A stretch of DNA of 64,000 bases, taken from positions 310,001 through 374,000 of the forward strand of contig WIUZ02000005.1 in assembly GCA_015956445.1 (NCBI GenBank), in the 5' to 3' direction. The DNA comes from Thelephora terrestris (Eukaryota > Basidiomycota > Agaricomycetes > Thelephorales > Thelephoraceae). This document shows, piece after piece, positions 1 to 13,089 of the stretch (positions are counted from its first letter, which is position 1; every line of letters starts with the position of its first letter). Both the position numbers and the translations under genes were made by a program. The notes beneath the pieces were generated by a model. That model ran no database searches, was not told where the DNA came from, and saw only the letters and a list, made by a program, of their open reading frames with translations.

Positions 1-162
1 GTCCGACATCTTCCAGCTCACGTTGTGGGTACTGTCGGTCGTTTTCTCCGCCTTGTCGCACCACTCAAAACTCCTTCTGTTTTTTTCCAGCACCCACCGT
101 TCATCGCGCTGGTTCTCACCTCCGAAATACTTACCGGAGGCTCATTCGTTTGAAACTTGACC

Positions 163-541
163 ATGGCAACCCCAACTGTGAACGTCCGTCCCTGTCCGTT
201 CACGACGCGCACGACTGCGACCTGACCTCCCCTTCAGGTCGTCCGATATACAGCTCTTTTTACCGGCGTGTTTTACGGCATCTGGCACCGACGGACACTG
301 CAGAAATCCCATGACGAGGAGAAGGTTCACCATGCAAAACATGAGCGTGAGGACCTCATTGTACGCGCCAAAGAAGCTTGGAAGAAGCAACAGGAGGCTT
401 CCAAAGGTGGCGGTGAATCTCCGTTTATCCTTCTGATGTTCAAACGCCCCTGGCTCACACCTATGCACAGTTGTAACTGACCCTGAAGACCCACGCTTTG
501 ACCTGGAAAAATTCATTGCTTCATTGGAGGCTCAGTCTTGA
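163..541 (+). CDS. ATP21: Mitochondrial F1Fo-ATP synthase subunit e
   Basis: Subunit e is a small inner-membrane protein that helps ATP synthase dimers form and shapes cristae. Three exons (163-183, 238-412, 471-541) join in frame to give about 89 residues, the usual family size. The N-terminal membrane segment contains the GxxxG motif (GVFYG, residues 17-21) known to drive dimerisation. A charged helix rich in Lys, Glu and His follows (RRTLQKSHDEEKVHHAKHER), then a short conserved end (FDLEKFIASLEAQS). The start is the only ATG giving the short pre-membrane tail typical of the family. Both introns are GT-AG and under 60 nt. The product is a family-based identification. Confidence 0.9.
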
Positions 542-3500
542 AGAGACACGACAGGGTCCTACCATTACTTCACCGTCATCGTCAATAGAAACACGATATG
601 TTCCATAGCATCGAGCCTTTATTTCACTCCAGCGCCTACTGAGGGTCAAACTCAAACTCGGGATAGTTCCGATGAACACGGTCTCTGCATATTTGTTACA
701 ACACGAGATAATGCCCCCAATACTCCAGCGTGGGTTTGCCAAATAGCATTCCTGCTGGATTCGTACCGAAGGTGTTGTTGACTTTGGAACATTTTTATCA
801 TTCTGTCGGTCGGTCTCGGTCCTTCCGCATGATAATGGAAAAAAAAAACATTTTGGACTCGAATATACCTCGCGTCTTTTCGTGAGCTGGAATAGTGGAT
901 AGCGCTCGCGAAGCTGCGGCCATGGGAGGCCATGGGCCATGCCGCTTGCCGGTGCCGGTGATTGACGAGCATCTTGCAATCCTCCGTGCCGAGCGACGGG
1001 CTAGGCAGCCCAGGGCAGCCCGCTTGGCCGGGTGGCCCCGCTTAATGAAATGAAGGGGATCGAGCGCCCGACTCGTCGGCAGGCAAAAAAATTGTGCGCG
1101 CGTCAACCAGAATCCGCGTTCCCTGCTTTCGTTTTCGTTGGGGCCTAGTCGAATGTTCCAGGAGCGCGATCCTGTCCTCCTATTCTAGTTGCTACACAGG
1201 TTGTGCGGTTGCAGAAGCTATTTGTATGGATTACGTGAGAACTGCACCCCACCCACCCGGCCCTAGTTCGGACATCGGGGAGTCGTCTCAGGCTCTGCAT
1301 CCTGTAGCGGTTATATAGTCCCGTGCTGGGGACTTCAGCTCTTCCCTCGAGAAGAGGACCTGATTGCGACTGAGGCAAACGGTCAGGATGCTAAACAGTC
1401 CAATTTTAGGCAGCTTCTCCGGAGGCGAAAAGGCGTCCATAATTGTATCATCATTCCTATGCAAACTCGCAGTCTCCGCCGTTCCATATCCGAACTTGAC
1501 ATAAATTGGCGACCTGCACCCCGGTCTGAGTCATTGAGCCTCATGCACTCACACAAGGTGCAAAGGTCATGAAACAGGCTCGCTGTGCATAACTCTAGCT
1601 GCATCCACGCCTTCGCATGGCCTCCATAGTTTGGCAGACTTGGTAGGGGTGGAACAAATGAGATGGCGCACCAAACAAGGTGGACCCACAAATCCGCGGG
1701 GCGGTTTTGACTCAGATGTCGTATTTTATGGATTCCCGAGGGGTGACCATATCGTTGCACCGACCCAACAGTCGCGACGCCGGGGGGAGGGACCTTCCGA
1801 TTCGTTGATAAAGGTTTTGATATGTGGATTTGTGCGCGCACTCCAGGATAAGATTATTATGAACTGCTAAGTTATATATCGTCTGAATATTTAGACTAGA
1901 ATCAAGCTGGTGGGGGGACTCAAGTCGACAAGCCACTCGTGTCTCGCAGGGATAATCCCGAGCGGAGTAGAGCGGAGAGAGAAATGCGTGATGTGCAGAT
2001 CTGGTTCAAGATCTGAACTCGATCAGAACCCGGGCCTTGACTCGGAGGTGGTGCGGAGTACTCACCCTTTGCGCAGCGCGTGAGAGTTTTTAAAAAGAAG
2101 TACGGAATGTTCACATCGACCGACGGGATGTCGTTGTCGTCAATCCTTTTCCCTTTGAACGGATAAGGTTTTCCGTAAACGGAATGGTCGCACAAGGTAG
2201 TGCCAGATATCCTGATGCGGAAACAATCATTATCGTCTGAGTATCGCTTGGGTAAGTAATAGACTCGGGTTGTCAAGAACCTTTTTCTCTCTTTCTTGGT
2301 GTGGCAGCAGATGACAACACCACTCCATGAGGCACCCGGCTCTCGGAAACCTCTGGAAACCTTCGGATGATCCTGCCTTCATCTCGCGTTCAACCATCCA
2401 ACTCCTTCATCGAATCGATCATCCCTTCGACTTCCCCATTCAAAATCTTCTACCTTACTCGCTAACTCAGCGGACAGACCGCTGGCGCCCAGTTATGCTT
2501 CTGAATAGTCGTTGGCCCATCCAAATCGGATCCCAGCGGTCTCTGCACCGTGGAAAGGGTCCGCTACAAAAAGATAAACGGAGCTTTCGTGATACTGAAC
2601 CACTTTCGCGTGGCCACGTAGGCATTCTAGATCCTGGATATCTTCCTTACGAAAGGTGACCTGGGTCAGGCCGCCATTTAGGACTATCCCGGGCTATAGG
2701 CACCAACCATATATCCATGAAGCATACTTTCTAGGTCTATCGTTCCGCGATGCGTCACATCACGGAGAGTATAAAGGTTTGCGCGACCAAAGGACTGACA
2801 AACATCACATGTACCCCACATCTACAGGCCCCAACACGCTTTCCCAACTCCTCTCCGATTACTGTTGCCCAGCTGGGCCTCACCTGGATGTACCGCAGAC
2901 GCAATATGTTGCAGGGCAAGGATTGCGGCCGGACCCTTACCAACAAATGTCAGTCATGTTCAGGAAGGGGGGCGTCTGTGGGGTTCTTGTCTCGGACGGT
3001 TTGTCGAATAACCTCCGAGACCTTGAGAATTGCGACTGGCGACCTTTCGCCCATGTCCCGGACGTAAGTGACAGGGCGATGCTGAGGATAGAGGTAAGCA
3101 TTTGGACATCATAACACCATTGTCCCGCCTCATCATCGAGCGTTTCATCTGCAAGTGGCCAGGCTACGGTTCTTGGAGTCGACAAGTGAGTAAATCTAGT
3201 AGACGGTGATCAAGCTTTAATGTCCTAGTTTTGCACGCGAAACACGCACGGTTCCGTGACGCTGTCGTCCCTTGCACATCAAGTGTGCAAATCCATAAAC
3301 AATTTCATTCGAGTAAGTAGTCGATTCGGACTCCGGAGACTAAGAACTGTCGCTCAACAACCGTGATGCAGGAAATGGAACAACATCAGGGCATGCACCC
3401 GACCTGGCGTGTGGGGGCAAACACTGCCCTGGATATCAACAATCTCCTCCTCGTTTCGTTGGAGCGAACAACGCTGGGGTCGTGGATGGCCAACATTCGT

Positions 3501-4250
3501 GTGCTCTGAGTCTCAGTGGCATCATTAGAGGGGGGCCGAGACAACGCTGTAGGAACGATACATTTTAGATGAACGTATTCACCACTCCTCCTCCGACTTA
3601 GTATATACACATTGTTCCTACGAGACTCGGATGGTTCGGTTTCTTGTTGGACCCTACTCACCTGATCTGTATTTCAGGATTGAGCCTAAGATCCAGGAAA
3701 GAGGTGATATGCTAACCCACAAATTCTGCGTGGTTTGGGTTGTGAGGATCCGACATTTGACTTTCAAATTGACGCACGCCATGTCACCCACTGGAAGTTG
3801 TTCTGCGTAAGGCGCTCTAAGGCGATCAATACTAATAGAAAGTGGGGTAATTTCCTCACATGTGGTTCATACGTATACGTAAGATTTCGCTTTTCGCCCC
3901 TCGTAATTCAAAACCTGTTGCGCCTATGAGCCAGTGGATTTCCCTACGGCCGCCCTATAGAACAGAGGGATCTCGATGCAGGCCAGGACCCCGGAAATTT
4001 TTTGGCAAAAGTTCCGACTCTCAGGCGCTCGGCGCTTCTAAGTACGGGTGGGAAAAGGTGGGAAACGTAGCACGCCGATCCCGCAAGATCCACGGTGACG
4101 GTGAGCGGACCCTCCACCTCCTATACCACAACTCCACCATCAATCAATTTGCTCGCAAGGCTCCGTCGCTTCCCCGTTTGAATAAATATGTCGGAAAAAT
4201 ACACGTAATTAAAGTCAATTTTAATCAAAGAGACCTGCGGAGCCTCAGCA
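542..4250. other. Gene-poor stretch, no supported gene
   Basis: No reading frame here carries a family signature I recognise, and open frames are short and overlap on both strands. The longest plus-strand frames (2327-2659, 2656-3114 and 3860-4300) have no recognisable motif and do not join through convincing splice sites. The stretch may hold decayed genes or a fast-evolving lineage-specific gene. Gene spacing elsewhere in the window is mostly well under 1 kb, so this interval stands out. Confidence 0.5.
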
Positions 4251-5098
4251 ATGGCTCAAATTATGATCGAATTACTATCGCAGGTTTTTCCCGACATTGA
4301 GCTTGGTAAAGGTCCGGGGTGCGCGCAGCTTCCAAATGGGTTCTCGGAAGATATAGGGGAAAAGGTTTTCAGAGAGGCCGTGAATGTTTTCTTGCGGTGA
4401 GACGCTAGTAGTGACGAGGAGGATTGCAGAGGTCCCGCTCAACAGCTGAGGGTCTGACTAAGGTATGTGCAGCGACGGCAATTTCAGAATGATGCTGCTT
4501 TTGCTTTCTCTGTCAAGTCCTTCAGCGTAAAAAGTGTTTCGAAGCCGAGAAAAAAACAGTATGTCGGGCACATCCTCAAATAACTTGTGTTTGTTTGCCT
4601 TGTGCATCTTGCGTCCCCGAAGGATCATTCACAATTGATATCCATGCCCTGAACCACACCCCCACAGGATTTTTCCCCTTTGATGTGCCGACTCAGGTTT
4701 TGGACCCGGGGAGCTCCTGTGGAGCGCGACCAGTTTGATTGTGCAATATTTACAGACATCAAGAAACCTGTTGAGGACCCCATTGATCCACACATTCCAG
4801 CACTGGTTAACCTCTCCGAAGAGCCGTGAGATTTCTTCATCTTATAGTGCTGCAGAAAGTCGAGCACCCAAATTCAAACGTCATCCGACCGTGCGTGCGA
4901 GATCGCGTGACAACGCCGAACCCTCAATCCATGGCTCCTACCCTGCCATTCAAGTCTAAGGGGAACACCTTGTTGGGTATGCGAGTGCCACAGTCATGTA
5001 ACAAGGGGATACAAGCGGAGACGACGGATGTAAAGGACGAACCTTACTTCAGTGGCTCGCCGCAATTGAGCTCGACATATCTCTTGGACCCGTACTGA
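4251..5098 (+). CDS. Unresolved multi-exon reading frames of unknown function
   Basis: An ATG at 4251 opens a frame starting MAQIMIELLSQVFPDIELGK that runs to a clean donor (GCG|GTGAGACG) near 4397. Further exon-like pieces follow at about 4430-4460, 4490-4560 and 4620-4830, including frames containing FDCAIFTDIKKPVEDPIDPH, and then a frame ending near 5098. Composition resembles coding DNA and potential splice sites exist, but I could not assemble one continuous model: two frames compete at 4670-4760 and a stop follows LVNLSEEP. It may be a real gene with small exons or a decaying one. No family is recognised. Confidence 0.25.
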
Positions 5099-5461
5099 TC
5101 GAGGTTGGGGTGGCTTTCTGAAGGGGGGCTGCTGGTGGGAGTAGCCGGAGGTGACACGCAGAAGACGCAGAAGGGGTGGACATGCGCTCCCGTCACGATA
5201 AGTGATCCTCACGTACACAAGCCTCCATCCTAGAACCACCTTCAAAAAGTGAGAGGATACAGTTCCTATTCAAAGGAACAAGAGCGTGACAATTTGAAAA
5301 CCTTTGTCGAGGTGGAACGAGCTGTTCAGAGGGAATCGACATGGAGATCTGTGGCTGGATCGCCATTCTACAGGCGTCAAACCAGACGCGTGAAAGCACT
5401 GGCCAAATCCGCGTGATCACTGATTGGCTCGACGCGTCTGTCTCTTGCAAACACCACATCT

Positions 5462-7295
<1,834 letters not shown>

Positions 7296-7942
7296 ATCTT
7301 GCTAGTGAGCGATTATGCACATTTGGAATCATTAATACCAAGAGGGTGCTGTAATATGCGGTGCGAGAAGAAGGATTTACAGAAGCTGTTATACAGATGC
7401 GTCTCGGAGATATGCAGCATGATTGGAGGGGGTGCGAGCCCACCTCACATGAACAGCAATTTTGCCAATTCGAAAAACACTGGAGGAGCCGAAGCCATCA
7501 GGATCGTGTGTAGGTCGGACCGACTGGCCAACGATGTGACGAACCTCCGCCAATGAGCACGAACGCGACCATACCCAAAGCCCACGCGCTGATTCGACTT
7601 CTATTATCGAGTTTTTCCCTGCGTGATGGATTGACTGGGTTTTTTCCAGCCCGAACCTTGTTGGCGAATTGCTGGTTCTTGTGACGAAGCTCGAATTCGG
7701 TTGGCTGTTATAACAATTGGCGACCATATATTGAGTGAGCCTTAGAATTTGTTCAGTGCTCATATCGAGGGATTACGGACCATTGTGGACGGTGTTCTTG
7801 TGGGAGCAGGGGAAGGATGTGCTGGGGTTTCGGGTCTGGATTATATGAGCTCGGAGTTGTCAACGTGTCCACTTGCAAGGATCAAAACATGGTCGGCCCA
7901 GATTCCCACGCTTGCTACGCCTTCTTCCTCTACCCCCGTCAC
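7296..7942. other. Intergenic region between HAT2 and BMT5
   Basis: This holds the HAT2 3' flank and the BMT5 promoter region. The BMT5 frame stays open upstream to an ATG at 7817, but that extension lacks family similarity. No other gene or RNA was seen. Confidence 0.5.
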
Positions 7943-8967
7943 ATGGCAGGCAAAAAGAAGTCGTCGCTCCAGACGGCCCTGCTCAACCAACAGTCACGTC
8001 TCAAACAAAAGGCTCAGATTGCCCAGGCCGCCAAGACGAACGAAAAGATCAAAGCGGCAAAGAAACAGGCTGGGAGGAAGACCGTGACGATTCCATTTGA
8101 TCCGACGGATAAAATCCTTCTGATCGGGGAGGGAAACTTTTCGTTCGCGCACGCTTTGGCGGTGAATCCTCCCACTCAGCTTCAGCACCTCCCGCCGGAG
8201 AATATCACGGCAACGGCATACGATACCGAGGAAGAGTGTCTGGCAAAGTACGCAGATGCTCAAGAGAAAATCGACGCTCTGAGAGCCAAAGGCGTCGACG
8301 TCATATTCGGGGTGGACGCAACGAGGTTGGACAGGGTTTCCCAACTGAAAGGAAAACGGTGGAACAAAGTCGTTTGGAACTTTCCTCACGCAGGTTAGCG
8401 CGGGCACGGCCACTCTATTCGAGAGCGGATGATTTACTGGCGCATCTCATAGGGAAGGGCATCTCCGATCAGGACAGGAATATCCTCTCAAACCAACTCC
8501 TGATCTTGAATTTCCTTCGGTCCGTCTCTGGGTTCTTGGTCCGGGGACCACCACCGACACTCGGGAGTCGGAAAGGGAAAGGGAAGGCCCGGGATGAAGA
8601 GGAAAACTCGGACATAAACTCGGGCAAAGAGGATGAGTCGAATGGCCCCTCCAGAGGAACGGTTATCATTACCTTGCGCAACGTGGCGCCTTATACAGAA
8701 TGTAAGGGTTTCCTTCCATGTGAGGGGGCATCACTAACACCTCACAACGCAGGGGACATCTGTCGTCTTGCGAAGAAACCACCTCCCCCGACTGCAACGG
8801 GCCTGAAACATCCAAACCCTACCTACACCCTATTACGATCCTTCGTCTTCCACAGATGGGCGTGGAAGGATTACGAACATCGCACGACGAAAGGAGAGAA
8901 GGGCAAGACAGGTGAAGGAGGAGAGGATCGAAGCTGGGAGTTTTATCTAAAAGATAAAGATGGGTAG
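7943..8967 (+). CDS. BMT5: 25S rRNA (uridine-N3)-methyltransferase, BMT5-like
   Basis: The family (DUF2431, FDXACB1-like) methylates a uridine of the large-subunit rRNA in the nucleolus, using S-adenosylmethionine. A basic N-terminus (MAGKKKSSLQTALLNQQSRL) leads into motif I, ILLIGEGNFSFAHAL, the hallmark of the family. Then come the acidic residues of the SAM pocket (TAYDTEEEC, FGVDATRLD) and KVVWNFPHAGKGISDQDRN, which is completed only when the intron 8394-8452 is removed. A second intron (8702-8752) joins YTE to WDICRLAKK. The C-terminus (FVFHRWAWKDY) is conserved. ATG 7943 is preferred over 7817 because MAGKKK is the usual start. The last 60 nt and the 3' flank are duplicated further downstream. 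Confidence 0.9.
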
Positions 8968-9071
8968 CGATTCATAATCTAACCACCAGCCAACATCTAT
9001 CACGGTGCATGCAGAAAAACACGCTTGTGTCTGACATGAATCTGCGAAACTCCACAATCAAACAGTAAATG
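8907..9071 (+). repeat. Copy A of a diverged direct repeat (BMT5 tail and 3' flank)
   Basis: This segment starts with gacaggtgaaggaggag inside the last BMT5 exon and runs through the stop codon into the 3' flank. It aligns collinearly with 10255-10412: shared blocks include gacaggtgaaggaggag, gatgggta and tgcgaaa/gcgaaatt followed by ccaca. By eye about two thirds of positions match, with small gaps. Confidence 0.7.
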
Positions 9072-9297
9072 TTAATGGTGGGGAGCGTCAGCGAGCCTGG
9101 TTGATCGCTGGCGAACTTTCTGTCCCTGAAGAGCCCGTACGACAACGCACAGAGTTCAAGTCGCTATCTTCACTTTGCGTGTGAATCGGGTTGTGGTTCT
9201 TGTATGTTTTGGATGTGAATAAAATGAGACCTCCTTCGCTAAATCCCTCACTCGACCCAGACGCACAAAAAGCTCTCTCCTTCTAACGTCCGATTAG

Positions 9298-10279
9298 ATG
9301 CCTCCAAAAGAGAAGGACTACTACTGCCATTGCGATAGATGTAACGGCGGGAAGGCTGTCGCAAAATCCACGTTTTATCGCCACGGAGGCCGCCTTAAGA
9401 GGAAGCTCTCACAACGAACTAAGGATAGGATACTCAGCCTACCTGATACCCCTCCCCCAATTCGAAGACGACGAACTCGACGTAGGAACGGAAGAACTTC
9501 CACTGACGCATCCCTTCTATGTAACCGAGCGTCTGGATCAGCCTCGGTACGTATAAGATTAGATAACTCAATATATGCGTCGAATATCAAACAAAACTCA
9601 CCAAATTTACGTCCAGGGCGCTGGTTCCGGTGTAGGAAGTTCTCAAATCGATGGAATGCCCACAGAAATACACCCAAATTCCCTTCCCCAGAGCACTATC
9701 GACCAGGAAGCCGACTTGCGCTTTCCCCCACCTCCTTCCATCGAGGCCAGCGATTTTGACAACCGAGATCCTCATCCACCCAACTTACTCGATGTTGTCG
9801 GGGAAGAGAACCTTTCGCTTGACCAAACCTTCAATAATCTTGACACGGGTAATCGCACCTCTCACAACTCTGAGGATGAAGCACTGCCTGAAAATCTACT
9901 GCCGGTCATCGAGGATCCCATTGTCTTCCAGAAGATTGTCGAGTCGCTCCGGTTCATCGAGATGCCTGAGAACGCGACCCTCAAATCTCAGCTCACTCTT
10001 GAAGATCTTGACACACCCAGGAATCCGGCTCCCCAATCGTCTACTTCTTTGGATGATCCGGATCTCCTTCTGTCTATCTCGTGTTTCATCGACCTCTTGA
10101 GTAGCCCTCAGGACACTTATGAGAATATTCGCAGAAACATTCGGAGACTGTGGCCCTCAGTTGAGATGCTATCTTATCATCAAGTCAAATGCGTGGTTCA
10201 GGACCTCTGGGATCGTCACGCTGAAGGACGGTATGTGACTCAATCGAGTCATGGGACAGGTGAAGGAGGAGGCGATTGA
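9298..10279 (+). CDS. Truncated N-terminal region of a tnp2-like (CACTA/EnSpm) transposase
   Basis: One intron (9547-9616, GTACGT...GTCCAG) joins two frames into about 300 residues. The N-terminus has a small Cys/His cluster, YYCHCDRCNGGKAVAKSTFYRH, of the kind that opens basidiomycete tnp2 (Transposase_21) proteins. The middle is acidic and Pro/Ser rich. The segment near the end (ISCFIDLLSSPQDTYENIRR then LSYHQVKCVVQDLWD) resembles the region just before the catalytic domain in that family. The catalytic domain itself is absent: the frame passes into copy B of the BMT5-tail repeat and stops after TGEGGGD. It is probably an immobile relic, though the frame is intact, so a host use cannot be excluded. 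Identification is from remembered family patterns. Confidence 0.5.
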
Positions 10280-10412
10280 AGCCGGAGGTTCCGTTTAGAA
10301 GATGGGTAACAATTTGTATTCCAACGACCGGCCAATTCGATCACAGCGCGCGCAGTGAGATGTGCATGCGTCTAGCACGAATGCGCGAAATTCCACAAGT
10401 CAATAGTTGATG
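10255..10412 (+). repeat. Copy B of the diverged direct repeat (second BMT5-like tail)
   Basis: This aligns with 8907-9071 over its full length. Its first bases encode TGEGG in the same frame as the BMT5 tail, but the frame then stops early. It lies directly beside the 3' end of the convergent enoyl-CoA hydratase gene. Confidence 0.7.
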
Positions 10413-10420
10413 ACGAAACC

Positions 10421-11610
10421 CTATAACTTCGTGGAGGGATTGCCCCAGGCGGGCTTGCGTTTCTGTAACGTTATCAGCAAGATTTTTCAGGGCGTAAGAT
10501 ATGCCTCCCACCTCGAAAAATGCGCGCAGTCCCTCCTATGTGTGGAGTAAACACCCCGGAAACAAATCATTGCGGACGCAACTCACCTTCATATTTTCGC
10601 CAACCCATACCTTCTTGCTTGCTTCACTCCATGTATGGGATGTGAAAGCTTCCTCGACACCTCCCCGCAGTAGAGCAAGCATCAAGCCGTGCTTGGTCGC
10701 TTGAACAGCATCGGGAGAATTTTCGCAGATCTTCATTGCCCAGGCAATCGCCGTTTCAACGGATTTACCATGGGGAACCACTTCGTTTACGCTGTAGGTG
10801 CTCAGGGAGGACGGAGAAGTGTGAACTCGGAGCATCCTTACAATCGGAAACGGTCACGAGCCTCCACGGCCGTCACATTTCTGCCAAGCAGGAGCATCTC
10901 TGCAGCAAGTTGGTGGCCTGAGGTCCGGAGTAGCTTTGGGATACCTGCCAGGGGAGTAAGGCCAGGAAAGTAAGTGATAGCAAGGAATACACGATACCTC
11001 CCGCAGCGGCAATAACCCCGTGCTTTACTTCAGAGAACGCGAACTTGGCGTCTTCTTCAGCAATTACGATGTCGCAGTTGAGTATCATCTCTGTCCCTCC
11101 GCCGAACGCACCACCGTTCACTGCTGCGATGATAGGTTTGTTAAGATGATACCTTCGAGAGACGGAGCCGAAACCATGGGACATGGTAGCCAGCTTTTCT
11201 TGATCATTGGTTACTTGGAGACCGAAACCGGTGTAGTCTCGTTTAAGCCAGCTAAGGGGGTTTGGGATCGTGTTAACAAAGGATACGCACGGCAGACCAC
11301 TAAAGCTGCATTCACTCCACCAAGTCCGCGCCTGCGCAGAAGATCTTGCCATTACCGGAGATAACCGCCACCCTGATGATTGGGTTGTGTGAGCGCAGGA
11401 ATACTGTAGGGCTGACGACGAGGTGTACCAGTAATCGTCGTTTTCCTGGAACCAGTTCAACAAAGACGTCAAGTTGGCCTCCATCTCCCTAGACATCGCA
11501 TTCATCGCCTCCGGTCTGTTCAACAGGATCAAGAGGACGTGGGGTGCTGCATGAGAGGCCTGGATCTGAGTGGAGAGCTTGAAGGGGAGCTCGAGAGGGT
11601 GGGTCGACAT
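10421..11610 (-). CDS. Enoyl-CoA hydratase/isomerase family protein
   Basis: This is a crotonase-fold enzyme acting on acyl-CoA thioesters, probably in beta-oxidation or a related pathway. The spliced protein starts MSTHPLELPFKLSTQIQASH, then LNRPEAMNAMSREM, the oxyanion-hole segment VAVISGNGKIFCAGADL, and HGFGSVSRR...IIAAVNGGAFGGGTEM, and IVIAEEDAKFAFSEVKHGV. It ends EGLRAFFEKRKPAWGNPSTKL; that ending appears only after removal of a 49-nt intron in the last exon. At least five short introns are present. No clear mitochondrial presequence or C-terminal SKL peroxisomal signal is seen (the end is STKL). The exact substrate is unknown; fungal relatives include carnitinyl- and mevalonyl-CoA-type hydratases. 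Confidence 0.85.
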
Positions 11611-11923
11611 ATTGAGCTGGCCCTAGTGTTAATCGTCAAGAACAATACGTGTATTATGATTAGCGGCAAACCCAGAACACGAGCCTGGAACTCGGGAGGG
11701 ATGTACCTATTGTCCGAGTCGGAAGTTGCCGGATGGGTACAGTGGGCTCATGGAGGCTCATGGTCGCAGCGGCTGGCCGATCACTCTCAAATCACTTCAT
11801 CACCTCACGGGTGTATGCTGTCAACTGTGCTCGGGTAGGAACAGGTCAACTCAGTGAGTCCACGTTCAGACCTTTGGTATATAATTCTCATGCTGACTTT
11901 CCAGTAAGGACCGAGCCTTCAGG

Positions 11924-12851
11924 ATGCCCAGCACGGGCTCACAGCCATCCGCGAACGACGATACAAACATCTTCAATAAATGGAGTCGCAAGTTCTCAGT
12001 CGTAACAGGACTCGGGATCACGGAGGAAGACAGGCTGCGAGAGCTTGAGACCCACCAAAACAACGTCTGCAACCGATGGAAGAAGGAATTAATGAACCAC
12101 AGTGGGTTCGCATGTCTGCCCCCTTTTCTCGTTTATCGATCTTCTCAACGCGCGGTTCCAGGCCCGGCCGTCACGTTTATGTTGAAGCGACTCGAGCAGT
12201 CCGGATGCCCCGTCGCTCCGAAGCATCTAAGTTGTCAGCCATGCGGCTTCGACCGCTCCGGGGGGTTCGTGCCCAGCGCAGGTATCACAATACTATGCCA
12301 GGGTAAGTTCTGGAGCAAGACCCACATGGAACACACTCTCGTACACGAGTTGGTGCATATGTACGACCAGTGCATGTTTCAAGTCGACTGGAACAATCTA
12401 CGGCATCACGCTTGCAGTGAGGTGCGCATATGACAGTAACGCATGCGTGCGCCTTTTTTGGCGACTGACGGAAGACATGCGCGTCTTTCTCGTTCTAGAT
12501 CAGGGCCAATAGTTTGAGTGGGGATTGCAAATGGACTCGGGAGCTCCGCCGAGGGTTCTTTTCATTCACCAAGCAGCATCAAGTGGGCAAAATTTTCCTT
12601 TACGTTCCTTTCCACCCCTTATTCGAGCTATTTTCAGGCATGTGTTAGGAGAAGAGCTGTGCTATCGGTGGCCGCGAACCCTGCATGTCCCGATGTTGCG
12701 ACTGCGGAAAAGGCCGTCAATGAGGTCTGGGATAGCTGTTTCCCAGACACAAGACCTTTCGACGAGGTAAGCCGGCCCCACAGAACTGACAAATGCGAGC
12801 CGAGACTGATGCGGAGCGTTGTACCCCTATGATGTCTCCTAGATATACTAG
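11924..12851 (+). CDS. ATP23: Mitochondrial inner membrane metalloprotease ATP23
   Basis: ATP23 processes and chaperones ATP synthase subunit 6 in the intermembrane space. The zinc-protease motif HELVH is seen in MEHTLVHELVHMYDQCMFQV, with many cysteines around it (CPVAPKHLSCQPC, ITILCQG, HHACSE). After that come IRANSLSGDCKWTRELRRG and the conserved tail [20 protein letters not shown]. The tail is completed by a last exon of only nine bases including the stop (12843-12851). An intron of about 60 nt removes non-conserved sequence between MNHS and PAVTFMLKRL. ATG 11924 gives a short polar N-terminus, as expected for a protein imported without a classical presequence. It is divergent from the enoyl-CoA hydratase gene, with about 310 bp between starts. 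Confidence 0.88.
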
Positions 12852-12980
12852 AGCTAACTAAATAAACGAATAGAGTTCTTGAGGGGATTTTCGAGCACAT
12901 TCGAAACAACGGCAGGAGGACCGATCATGCGCATCACGCCGGGCCAAGTGATGCCGTGACATTTTGCCCTGGTTCCCGGG

Positions 12981-12990
12981 CATATAAATA
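12981..12990 (+). promoter_or_regulatory. TATA box of the Kre9-like gene
   Basis: The sequence catataaata lies about 105 bp upstream of the ATG at 13090, a normal distance for a fungal core promoter with a short leader. It suggests strong or regulated expression of the wall protein. Confidence 0.5.
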
Positions 12991-13089
12991 CTTTGAGAAT
13001 TCAACGTTTTGGTCCTTCGTCCTCCTGTCGTCGTCCCGCCAGTCACTCCTTACTTCCTCTTCCCTCCTGCGGATATCTCGTCTTTCGTC

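Noticed and set aside
2656-3114. Possible decayed RecQ-like helicase (frame with FRKGGVCGVLVSDGLSNN)
   Set aside because: Resemblance to the helicase C motif is too loose and none of the other motifs is present nearby.
7817-7942. 42-codon N-terminal extension of BMT5 from ATG 7817
   Set aside because: The extension is not family-like, whereas MAGKKK at 7943 matches the usual start of these proteins.
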